From Ktedonobacteraceae bacterium (lineage in GTDB: Bacteria; Chloroflexota; Ktedonobacteria; Ktedonobacterales; Ktedonobacteraceae), in the NCBI GenBank assembly GCA_014896635.1, contig JADBKA010000087.1, positions 1 through 18,790 on the forward strand: a stretch of DNA of 18,790 nucleotides, read 5' to 3'. Under the pieces are notes generated by a model that was given only the letters and a program-made list of their open reading frames with translations, had not been told where the DNA came from and did not search any database. This document shows positions 7,279-13,852 of this stretch, one piece after another. Each line of letters opens with the position of its first letter. Position 1 is the first letter of the stretch. The position numbers were made by a program, and so were the translations under genes.

Positions 7279-7552
7279 AGAGACCTCCATTGGGAAGAGG
7301 GACTCACAACTTCTATCAATTATCAATGTTCCATGCGGTATCACCGCTTTGTGGGGTATATGGCAGTGTTCTGGTAGTATTTCCAGTCGCGTGGTATACG
7401 TCGCACTGCGATACATTATGAGTATAGCACAGAATACCCCTCGGAGATCCAGGTTTCCGACAGGAAGACTTGCTGAAAAACTGTATGTTTCATGGTTTTG
7501 TGGGTTAACTGGTGGAGGTTCGTCTGGCTTCTCAGGCGGGCAGGAGGGGAAG

Positions 7553-7625
7553 TGGGGCTGAGAGGACTCGAACCTCCGACGCACGGTTTAGGAAACCGAC
7601 GCTCTATCCACTGAGCTACAGCCCC
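7553..7625 (-). tRNA. tRNA-Arg (anticodon CCU)
   Basis: The minus strand folds as a full cloverleaf of 73 bases: acceptor GGGGCTG/CAGCCCC, D-arm GCTC/GAGC, anticodon loop TTCCTAA with CCT, variable loop GCGTC, T-arm with TTCGAGT, discriminator A. CCA is not encoded. The outermost anticodon-stem pair is T-T. It would read AGG codons. Confidence 0.95.
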
Positions 7626-8052
7626 CGGCTTCCCTATCATACCATACCCGTCAATACGCCCTGGTCCACACTACAGGTCAGGCGGGGCTATAGCTTTTAC
7701 ACTGCCAGCCTGTTGTAGGGATGTGTACACTGTTAATAGGGAGTCGAGCTTGCAATCTCGCTGTGACCCGGCTGAGTCACACTATCCTGTCCATGCGCTG
7801 TCCTCATCCCTACGGTATGGCTCATGGCAAGGACGATCATATCCATGCCCTTTACCCCCCTGCTCGACTCCTTTTATATTTACCAGTTTCTCGACGCAGA
7901 ATCGCTATCTGGAAGCGCTCCCGGGCCTCTTTACGCTGGTGCTTTTCCTCATCTTTGCGCTCCGGGTCATCCTGGCGAGAGGTCTGCGCTCCCCTTGAGC
8001 GAACAGGATACGGCACACTCACTGGAACGTATGACCATTAGAGAAGATGCTC
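7626..8052. other. Gene-poor stretch with inverted repeats
   Basis: No confident gene. It contains a 9-bp inverted pair GTAGGGATG (7715-7723) and CATCCCTAC (7805-7813), enclosing two small hairpins (CGAG/CTCG near 7745-7760, and GTGAC/GTCAC at 7763-7780), so a folded RNA is possible. The right half has overlapping short open frames in two phases, described separately. Confidence 0.4.
7845..7998 (+). pseudogene. Possible frameshifted small membrane-protein ORF
   Basis: From the ATG at 7845 the frame reads MPFTPLLDSFYIYQFLD; in the next phase the sequence reads TQNRYLEALPGLFTL and goes on as a strongly hydrophobic helix ending LRVILARGLRSP and a stop at 7998. Joined by a shift near 7895, the two halves would make a roughly 50-residue protein with one transmembrane segment. 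Neither half has a good ribosome site; AAGGA lies 11 bases before the ATG. This may be a decayed gene or chance; family not recognised. Confidence 0.22.
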
Positions 8053-8694
8053 TCATGCTTTTTTTGCAAGCATCCAGAGAAAGGAAACTGGTTCTCCATC
8101 CTCATCATCAACAATGGTTTCGGTTTCAACAGGTATGAATCCTGCCTGACAAATCAGGTCAATATTCGTCTGAGCATCATAACTACTCCAGTACATAGGT
8201 GCTCCCAACCAGTCAGACTCAATAGAACCAGGATCATTCAAGGTACCGAGATTCACCAGAAACCACCCACCAGGACGGAGCCATGCCGCAAGACGCTCGA
8301 TCAGAACAACCTGTTCCGCACGAGGAAGATGAATAAGCGAGTAGAAGGCAGTAACAGCATCGAAGGATGCAGGGGGAAATGATAGCAGCATCATATCTGC
8401 CTGCACCAGTGTTGCATCTGGAATATGCTGCCTGGCAAGTGCAATCTGTGCCGCAGAGATATCAATGCCGGTCACATGACCATGTTGAGCAAGCAGATAT
8501 GTACACGGAATTCCAGCTCCACATCCTAATTCGAGGATCTGCGCCTGTGCTGGAAGACGCTCCAGTAACTTGTGCAGATACCTCAAACGTGTAAAGGGTT
8601 TCTTCGATGCAAAATCACGTTGTACCCATTCGAGATACCGTTGTGCAATGTGATCATAGCCAGACTCGACAAGCCGTTTGAGATCATCATTCAC
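8053..8694 (-). CDS. Class I SAM-dependent methyltransferase
   Basis: A 213-residue Rossmann-fold methyltransferase (Methyltransf_11/25 type). Motif I, ILELGCGAG (53-61), binds SAM; GIDIS (76-80) is the acidic loop at the end of strand 2; ADMMLLSFPPASFDAVTAF is the motif III/IV region; LRPGGWFLVNLG follows. The C-terminal part (MYWSSYDAQTNIDLICQAGF) resembles small-molecule or SAM-dependent methyltransferases of unknown substrate. The start is taken as GTG at 8694 because AAGGG lies about 9 bases upstream and it gives an 8-base overlap with the creatininase-family gene; a GTG at 8715 gives seven more residues but has no ribosome site. Probably co-translated with the upstream gene. Substrate unknown. 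Confidence 0.85.
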   Translation of the reverse strand: MNDDLKRLVESGYDHIAQRYLEWVQRDFASKKPFTRLRYLHKLLERLPAQAQILELGCGAGIPCTYLLAQHGHVTGIDISAAQIALARQHIPDATLVQADMMLLSFPPASFDAVTAFYSLIHLPRAEQVVLIERLAAWLRPGGWFLVNLGTLNDPGSIESDWLGAPMYWSSYDAQTNIDLICQAGFIPVETETIVDDEDGEPVSFLWMLAKKA

Positions 8695-9475
8695 GATCTT
8701 TTTTCCCTTCTTCACTGCTGGAAGGATTCACAGCAGCTATTTTCAACGTCTGCGCGGCTTCCTCAACAACGGCCTCCCATAGGCGCTTTCCTAGCTCTGC
8801 GCTTGCATGGGTCGGATCACCAATAACGCCGGTAGAGGTGTAGCGAGTGAAGTCCAGGTGGGGATCATTCCAGTCAACCTCGCTAGAATGGGAGTCCCTG
8901 ATATATTCTTGCCGTACCGACTGCGGTCGCAGGTAAAGGGAGATCGACGTTGTAAAGCTATCCGCATGTCCCACCGGAACCGAAGGATCAGCCAGGCGAC
9001 ACCAGATCTCATAGAATGGATGAGGGGGTAAAAAGGCGTGCGCCTTCCCCCGGTGCATCTGATTGAACCGATCTACTACCTCTGCCAGATCGTGACCTCC
9101 ACATCCGCGCCAGAGTACCATCCGTTGAAATCCCTGAGCCAGAAGCGAGTTGAGAATGGCTTCAGCCAGTGCCTGGTGCAGATCAGCGGGGAGATCGATA
9201 AACCCATACCCGAAGTTGCGGTGCTCTGGAGTCGGGCCAAAAGGCATAACAGGTAAGACAAGAGCCTGGACCCCATGATCGCGTGCGGCTTTTTCTGCGG
9301 CAGCCACCATCAACGTTTCAGCAAACCAGGTGTCAAAGTCGGTAGGCAGATGGGGACCCTGTTGCTCAGTGCAGCCAGTAGGGATGACAACCAGCCAGCC
9401 TTCCTGGGCGCATTCTCGAATCTCCTGATAGGTCAGATCCCCAAAGCGTCTGCTCTTTTCTCCTATCTGGGACAC
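8687..9475 (-). CDS. Creatininase-family protein with altered metal-ligand motifs
   Basis: A 262-residue member of the creatininase/creatinine amidohydrolase family, which includes creatininase, ArfB and MftE; members are usually metal-dependent hydrolases. The family fingerprint is clear: PTGCTEQQGPHLPTDFDT (32-49), LPVMPFGPTPEHRNFGYG, and the RGCGGHD segment (123-129) in the place of NGHGGN. By eye, E37 and D48 are kept, but the His two residues after the Glu is Gln39, the His of NGHGGN is Cys125, and the later HAG-x-x-ETS reads HADSFTTS (170-177). The activity may therefore be changed or lost. The start is GTG at 9475, with GGAG five bases upstream. It overlaps the methyltransferase gene and follows the truncated kinase by 48 bases, suggesting a former three-gene operon. 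Substrate unknown. Confidence 0.82.
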   Translation of the reverse strand: MSQIGEKSRRFGDLTYQEIRECAQEGWLVVIPTGCTEQQGPHLPTDFDTWFAETLMVAAAEKAARDHGVQALVLPVMPFGPTPEHRNFGYGFIDLPADLHQALAEAILNSLLAQGFQRMVLWRGCGGHDLAEVVDRFNQMHRGKAHAFLPPHPFYEIWCRLADPSVPVGHADSFTTSISLYLRPQSVRQEYIRDSHSSEVDWNDPHLDFTRYTSTGVIGDPTHASAELGKRLWEAVVEEAAQTLKIAAVNPSSSEEGKKDRE

Positions 9476-9523
9476 ATCTACTCCTTTTTACAATCTCACT
9501 GACATGTTTATTCGCAATTTTGC

Positions 9524-9865
9524 TTACTTCGCCCATAATCCTCCCGTCTGCGTCATCCAGTCGGCAACGACATTGACAGCACGATCTATGTTGCTATCTG
9601 AGATATCGAGTACAAGCGTGGGCAGGATGGACTCACGCACCAGGCAATGCATCAATTCCTGTTCCTGGATGAAGATCTGTAAATCATCATACTGAGAAGG
9701 ATTCCCTGAAACCTTGAGTCTGGCCTCACGCGCCTGTTCAAAGGATTCTGGCGTCCGCACACAGAGCACCAGGTGAAAACCGAGCGCGGCTAATCGTTCC
9801 TCCAGCCAGCGAAAATCGTAATCTTTCCCGTAGTTAGCCAGTTGATACGCACGGGTGGAAATAAA
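9524..9865 (-). pseudogene. C-terminal remnant of a P-loop (thymidylate-kinase-like) protein
   Basis: About 114 codons read ISTRAYQLANYGKDYDFRWL, then ERLAALGFHLVLCVRTPESF and REARLKVSGNPSQYDDLQIF, ending in ADWMTQTGGLWAK and a stop. This resembles the C-terminal half of small nucleoside- or thymidylate-kinase-like P-loop proteins, including the lid-like FEQAREARLK stretch. The N-terminal half with the P-loop is missing: homology fades near 9862-9866, just before the transposase gene, and no matching N-terminus is seen on the far side of the element. The gene is thus truncated and presumably non-functional. Kinase identity is moderately sure; the substrate cannot be named. It would have been first in the operon with the two genes downstream. 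Confidence 0.65.
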
Positions 9866-11300
9866 GAAAACCAAGCAAAGGACGCTTACGAGGTGAACCT
9901 TAACACATTGCAACAGATTCGTCATCAGGTCTACCAGTGTTGCCAGCGTGGTGCCGATGCTCTCTTTGATCTGGTAGATGCGTTGAGCAGCGACATCTCG
10001 GCACGCTCGCTGCCAGAGTTGTCGTTGTCGCCGCTCTTCCAACGCCAATGGGCCAGTGTCTACGAAGCGTTGGAAGATGGCTTGATCCAGACGGACCGCT
10101 GGATGGCCGTCTGGGCGAGGGCCTTGCTGGCGGAGCAGGAGGGGCCGGTGTGGATCAGCGTTGATAGTACCAGCATTGCACGCCCGGAAGCGGAAACCAG
10201 CCCGGATCGCGGGATGATTTATGTGCCCAATGTGCTGCATGCACGTAAGCCGGTGAGTGTGGGTTGGCAGTTTTCGACCGTGATGCTCTTGCCCAGCACA
10301 CCCAGTAGTTGGGGAGCCGTGCTCTCTCAACGCCGCATCACCAGTGCGGAGACGGCGATCTCGGTCGCCATAGAGCAACTGGAGGCGTTGCGCCCGGTGT
10401 TGCCGGAGTCGGCGCGACTGCTGACGGATCGCTGGTACGTCACCGGACCATTTGTGCAAGCCTGTGCTCGGTTGCAAATGTCCGCTCTGATGCGCCTCAA
10501 ACGCAATCGGAAGCTTTATCGCAGAGCCCCAGCTCGCTTGCCTGGACAACGAGGTACTCCCCGCAAAGATGGAGACCTCTTCCAGGGCAGTCGTCCTGAG
10601 ACCTGGGGAGAGCCAGATGCCTCCTGGAGTGGGTCTGATTGGCATGGTAAGCCGATCACCGTGCAGGCCTGGCAGCACTTGCACTTTCGCCAGGCCCGCG
10701 AGGTCGAGGTCACGGTGTTTCGCGTGCTGCGAGAAGGGGCTCGCGACACCAAACGCGATCCACGCGAAAGCTGGTTCGTCTGGGTAGGAGAGGAGTCGCC
10801 TGACTTGTCGGAAGTGGCTGAGACCTATCGACGGCGCTTTTCCCATGAGCACAGCTATCGCTTTCTCAAGCAGGATTTGCTCTGGACGAAAGCCCATGTG
10901 CGCACTCCAGAGCAGTTTGAACGCTGGAGCCTGGTGGTGGCGACGACAATGAACCAGTTGGTGCTGGCTCGTTCGCTGGGACAAGCCATCTATCGTCCCT
11001 GGGAACGGCGTCGAGAGCGGGTGACGCCTCGACAAGTGCGTCGCGTGATGGCCGCGATTTTGCTGCAGGTTGGCACACCAGCGCGTGTACCCAAACCGCG
11101 CGGAAAAGCGCCGGGGCGTCCCAAAGGGTGGCGTCCTCCTCGTGCTCCACGCTTTGAGGTGGTACGCAAGGCTAAACCTGTCCCCAAAAAGCGTCGCAAA
11201 ACTGGTTGAGCATCTCGCTTGTGCGTTCATCACTGCTCGTTTCTGAACCTGATGGCCGATCTGGCAGCAGTTCGGCTCGTTTGTCGTAGTCTAAACATCA
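9866..11300 (+). mobile_element. IS4/IS701-type insertion sequence (boundaries approximate)
   Basis: The element holds one intact DDE transposase. The left edge is set where the kinase remnant loses its family sequence (about 9862-9870). The right edge is a guess, placed in the AT-rich sequence after the gene. No convincing terminal inverted repeats or target duplication could be matched by eye, so one end may be lost. Confidence 0.6.
9893..11209 (+). CDS. IS4-type DDE transposase
   Basis: A 438-residue transposase. The DDE catalytic residues are visible: D91 in ISVDSTS, D179 in LLTDRWYV and E319 in the stretch YRRRFSHEHSYRFLK. That last stretch fits the IS4 signature Y-(2)-R-(3)-E-(6)-K exactly (Y312, R315, E319, K326). 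The C-terminus is very basic (PKPRGKAPGRPKGW and KPVPKKRRKTG), suitable for DNA binding. The start is taken as the GTG at 9893, with AAAGGA about 10 bases before; a TTG at 9842 gives a longer frame but lies within the kinase remnant. The gene is full-length with no frameshift, so the element may still be active. A long open frame on the opposite strand is a composition shadow. Confidence 0.88.
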   Translation: MNLNTLQQIRHQVYQCCQRGADALFDLVDALSSDISARSLPELSLSPLFQRQWASVYEALEDGLIQTDRWMAVWARALLAEQEGPVWISVDSTSIARPEAETSPDRGMIYVPNVLHARKPVSVGWQFSTVMLLPSTPSSWGAVLSQRRITSAETAISVAIEQLEALRPVLPESARLLTDRWYVTGPFVQACARLQMSALMRLKRNRKLYRRAPARLPGQRGTPRKDGDLFQGSRPETWGEPDASWSGSDWHGKPITVQAWQHLHFRQAREVEVTVFRVLREGARDTKRDPRESWFVWVGEESPDLSEVAETYRRRFSHEHSYRFLKQDLLWTKAHVRTPEQFERWSLVVATTMNQLVLARSLGQAIYRPWERRRERVTPRQVRRVMAAILLQVGTPARVPKPRGKAPGRPKGWRPPRAPRFEVVRKAKPVPKKRRKTG

Positions 11301-11603
11301 ATAGACTTATAAACTTAGTATAGCAGATAACAACCGCAGTGGTCAAAATGGAAGGATGTGACAGACGTGATAAATCTACAATATTTAGAAAATTGTAATT
11401 AAAGTGAATAGTCAAGCTCGGCAGACAGATAATATATTGAAAATGTGGTATACTATGTGTATCGCTTAAAAATTTATTGCATGGCAGTAGTTACTGTGAT
11501 GACGCACCAGTAGAAAGCATCTCCTTGCGATCTGTAAGTGAACCATCAACCACCGCACACAGGCAACAGGACGTGAATGTTGTGCCGGGAGAGGAAGATT
11601 TCC
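11210..11603. other. AT-rich intergenic stretch downstream of the IS
   Basis: No gene is supported. The sequence becomes clearly AT-richer from about 11290 to 11470. An extended -10 motif on the plus strand, TGG-TATACT (11446-11454), could drive the HTH gene, leaving a leader of about 140 bases. The IS right end should lie in the first part. Confidence 0.35.
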
Positions 11604-11822
11604 ATGAAAAGTAATTGGATGACGACAGCAGAAGCTGTCTCGATGATCAGTAAGAACAGTCATCACCTCGTAAGTCCTCATCATGTCCAGGCGCTTGTCA
11701 ACAGAGGGAAGATCGGCACACGATTTTTGCAAGGAGGAACGGTATTCCTCAAGCGGAGCGATGTCGAAACAACCCGTGTTGCAGCAGGCATAGGCAACAG
11801 CAGTCGCGGAAACAGACGCTGA
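11604..11822 (+). CDS. Small helix-turn-helix protein (excisionase/MerR-like)
   Basis: A 72-residue protein whose WMTTAEAVSMISKNSHHLVS start, then HHVQALVNRGKIGTRFLQGG and TVFLKRSDVE, match the winged-helix layout of excisionase-type DNA-binding proteins (MTTAEAA, recognition helix, hairpin wing, then the ledge helix). The tail is short and basic (SSRGNRR). The start at 11604 has GAGGA about 9 bases upstream; an ATG nine codons earlier has no such site. Such proteins bind DNA as recombination directionality factors or regulators. No integrase is nearby, so a regulatory role, perhaps on the palindromes just downstream, is the more modest inference. The region is AT-richer than the flanking housekeeping genes. 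Confidence 0.7.
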   Translation: MKSNWMTTAEAVSMISKNSHHLVSPHHVQALVNRGKIGTRFLQGGTVFLKRSDVETTRVAAGIGNSSRGNRR

Positions 11823-11840
11823 GGAAGGTGTTCAGCGTCT
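11814..11840 (+). terminator. Hairpin over the HTH gene stop codon
   Basis: AGACGCTGA (11814-11822) pairs with TCAGCGTCT (11832-11840), a perfect 9-bp stem that includes the stop codon. No T-run follows, so termination is uncertain; it may only stabilise the message end. Confidence 0.35.
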
Positions 11841-11885
11841 CAAGCTGCGTGTAGGCAGGACCGACTTGTTGGAGTGCTCAAGACC

Positions 11886-11898
11886 TTATCAGTGATAA
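11886..11898. promoter_or_regulatory. Palindrome TTATCA-G-TGATAA, possible operator
   Basis: A perfect 6-bp inverted repeat around one central base, about 25 bases before a tandem repeat of ACCGATATGG (11923-11932 and 11933-11942). Both lie between the HTH gene and the orphan gene and could be protein-binding sites, possibly for the HTH protein. Confidence 0.3.
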
Positions 11899-12005
11899 AA
11901 AGTTATTCTGCTGCGTGCAGTCACCGATATGGACCGATATGGCATGCGATGGACGTCGTCTGGTGATATTCTGATGCACCTATAGATAGACTCCCTTGTC
12001 TTAAC

Positions 12006-12055
12006 GTTCGCATGGGCATCATGCTACAAGAGGGAGTATGCCCGGAAGTGCGAAC
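12006..12055 (+). promoter_or_regulatory. Structured leader (long stem-loop) before the orphan gene
   Basis: GTTCGCA (12006-12012) pairs with TGCGAAC (12049-12055), and GGGCAT (12014-12019) with ATGCCC (12038-12043), giving 13 pairs with an asymmetric internal loop and an 18-base apical loop. It ends 34 bases before the ATG at 12090, leaving the AAGGAG site free. It could be an RNA regulator, or a DNA operator. Confidence 0.45.
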
Positions 12056-12089
12056 AGGATAGATCTGACTTATGAAGGAGTCATAACTC

Positions 12090-12794
12090 ATGACCTATGC
12101 ATATAAAAACACTGCTGAAGAGCAGAAAGAAGCATGCCGAAAAGCAGAACAGATAACTGCTATATGCGCGGATCTCCATATTACGCTTGATCCTATTGAT
12201 TGGCAAAACTCCGGCATGCGGGCGCATGTAACGGTAAATACCATCGAGATAGCTGATCTCTTAGACCTCAGTCAGCAGGATATCCCTTCCATCTTACGTC
12301 GAGTTCAGATCAAGCTGTTTGAACATGCTGCTCTCGAAACTATTCACGCTCGACCAGGCTGCAAAGCCGTGATCTGGAGTCCTGTTGATGTGGTGCAGCC
12401 CCAGGAGTTTTTGAGTCTCTGGATCATCACACTTGAGACTGGTGAGCGTATAGCTATCGCTGAATCCATTAGAAACGGACAGCGCGCCTATGAACACTAT
12501 GAGATCAATATGCACGATAGACACTATCTCATAAAGCTTTTTGGGCCAATGTCTACAGGCGAGTATCAGCCCGGCGAAATAGTCGCTTTTGAGGAGCATG
12601 AGCGCAAATACAGCGGGGAGATCGTCTATATTCTTCCACCGGGTAAGATATTCACCAACCGTAAATACCCATCAAAAGGTCGTTATGCCAGTATGGGAAA
12701 AGCATATACAACTGAAGCTCCGTCGCAGTATCTCGTCGATTGCCATGATGGTTTTCCCCACATCGTCAACCAGTGGCAAATTATCAGCAATTGA
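12090..12794 (+). CDS. Unrecognised 234-residue soluble protein
   Basis: I do not recognise a family. The start is well supported: AAGGAG nine bases before the ATG. No signal peptide or membrane segment is seen. The N-terminal third is mixed helical (EEQKEACRKAEQITAICADL), the middle has beta-like stretches (CKAVIWSPVDVV, LWIITLETGERIAIAES), and the C-terminal part reads GEIVAFEEHERKYSGEIVYI followed by LPPGKIF, which could be a small SH3/KOW-like barrel; that is a guess from the pattern of Gly, Val and Ile. Composition is richer in AT codons than the neighbours, in line with the HTH gene before it, so the pair may have been acquired together. The structured leader upstream suggests post-transcriptional control. 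Confidence 0.75.
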   Translation: MTYAYKNTAEEQKEACRKAEQITAICADLHITLDPIDWQNSGMRAHVTVNTIEIADLLDLSQQDIPSILRRVQIKLFEHAALETIHARPGCKAVIWSPVDVVQPQEFLSLWIITLETGERIAIAESIRNGQRAYEHYEINMHDRHYLIKLFGPMSTGEYQPGEIVAFEEHERKYSGEIVYILPPGKIFTNRKYPSKGRYASMGKAYTTEAPSQYLVDCHDGFPHIVNQWQIISN

Positions 12795-12943
12795 ACAGAA
12801 AGGCGCATTCGCTCCCATCCTCGCTTTGTCTCCACGCTATGCTAAATAGGGATGCGCTGTGCTGTCACCATAAGAAACATGCCAGCGTATTATAGTTATA
12901 GTTATCTGCAACAGGCACACAAGTATACCATTGGAGCAATTCT

Positions 12944-13813
12944 ATGAAAGTTGGCATTGGTTTACCATCAACAAGCCCCGGCATACGCGGCTCTCTTAAT
13001 CTGGACTGGGCAAGACAGGCAGAGGCCGGACCGTTCTCCAGTCTCGGCGTGATTGATCGCATTGTCTATCCTAACTTTGAGCCGCTGATTACACTGGCGG
13101 CTGTCGCGGGCGTGACCAGTCGCATCCGCCTGATGACGACGGTACTGCTGGCTCCGCTGCGCAATACTGGCGTACTGGCGAAGCAGGCCGCCAGTCTCGA
13201 CGCTATTTCCGGTGGCCGCCTGACGCTCGGTCTGGGTATTGGCGGGAGAGAAGATGATTTTCTGGCTGCTCCTGCCACTTTTCAGAAGAGAGGCAAGCAT
13301 TTTGATGAACAACTGGAACTGATGGCGCGCATCTGGTCGGGCCAGGTGCTCAGCGAGAAAGTAGGTCCGATTGGCCCGGCGCCCGTACAGCCCGGCGGGC
13401 CGGAGATTCTGCTCGGCGGCTACACTCCTGCGGCGCTGGATCGGCTTGGGCGCCGGGGGCATGGCTTCATCAGCGGGGGTGTGCCGCCGGAGCAGGCAGG
13501 CCAGCTCTTCCGTATGGCAGAAGCTGCCTGGCAGAAGGCGGGCAGAGCAGGCAAACCACGCCTGGTCGGCTGCACCTACTATGCGCTCGGCCCGGCAGCA
13601 GCAGAAGGCATAGCCTCTTACATCGGCACCTACTATGCCTTTATGGGACCGACAATGGTGCAGCAAATGGTGCAGTCCTTCCCGGCTACAGCCGAAGCTG
13701 TGCGCACCACGCTTCAAAAGTTCAGCGATGCCGGTGCGGACGAGGTGATACTCTGGCCTTGCATCCCACAACTCGACCAGGTTGACCGCCTCGCCGAAAT
13801 CGTTGGTAGATAG
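12944..13813 (+). CDS. LLM-class (luciferase-like) flavin/F420-dependent oxidoreductase
   Basis: A 289-residue TIM-barrel oxidoreductase of the bacterial-luciferase family, using FMN or F420. Family marks: MKVGIGLPS at the start, TSRIRLMTTVLLAPLRN (58-74), and the hallmark LDAISGGRLTLGLGIGGRED (85-104), followed by KRGKHFDEQLELMARIWSG. The C-terminal PEILLGGYTPAALDRLGRRG is also typical. It is a short version, as many LLM proteins are 300-350 residues long. The start has GGAG seven bases upstream. It stands alone, with a strong terminator after it. Whether F420 or FMN is the cofactor, and what the substrate is, cannot be told. Confidence 0.87.
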   Translation: MKVGIGLPSTSPGIRGSLNLDWARQAEAGPFSSLGVIDRIVYPNFEPLITLAAVAGVTSRIRLMTTVLLAPLRNTGVLAKQAASLDAISGGRLTLGLGIGGREDDFLAAPATFQKRGKHFDEQLELMARIWSGQVLSEKVGPIGPAPVQPGGPEILLGGYTPAALDRLGRRGHGFISGGVPPEQAGQLFRMAEAAWQKAGRAGKPRLVGCTYYALGPAAAEGIASYIGTYYAFMGPTMVQQMVQSFPATAEAVRTTLQKFSDAGADEVILWPCIPQLDQVDRLAEIVGR

Positions 13814-13824
13814 AGCGAGAGGTG

Positions 13825-13849
13825 CAGGAGGGCCTTGCCCTCCTGTTTT
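13825..13849 (+). terminator. Rho-independent terminator
   Basis: CAGGAGGGC-CTT-GCCCTCCTG is a perfect 9-bp GC-rich stem with a 3-base loop, followed by TTTT and a T-rich tail. It ends the oxidoreductase transcript, 12 bases after its stop. It also separates the gene from the convergent pantothenate-kinase homologue, but has no T-run in that direction. Confidence 0.88.
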
Positions 13850-13852
13850 CTC

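Noticed and set aside
7279..7584. N-terminal extension of the 75-residue Cys protein
   Set aside because: It crosses the end of the tRNA gene and has no ribosome site, while the ATG at 7278 has GGAGG.
9524..11233. 569-codon minus-strand open frame opposite the transposase
   Set aside because: Only its last part (kinase remnant, 9524-9865) looks like a protein. The rest is a shadow of the GC-rich transposase gene, with low-complexity, unrecognisable sequence.
12968..13771. 267-codon minus-strand frame opposite the LLM oxidoreductase
   Set aside because: It mirrors a well-identified gene, has no ribosome site and reads as a Ser/Arg/His-rich shadow.
13825..13849. Terminator working for both convergent genes
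   Set aside because: The T-run follows the stem only on the plus strand.
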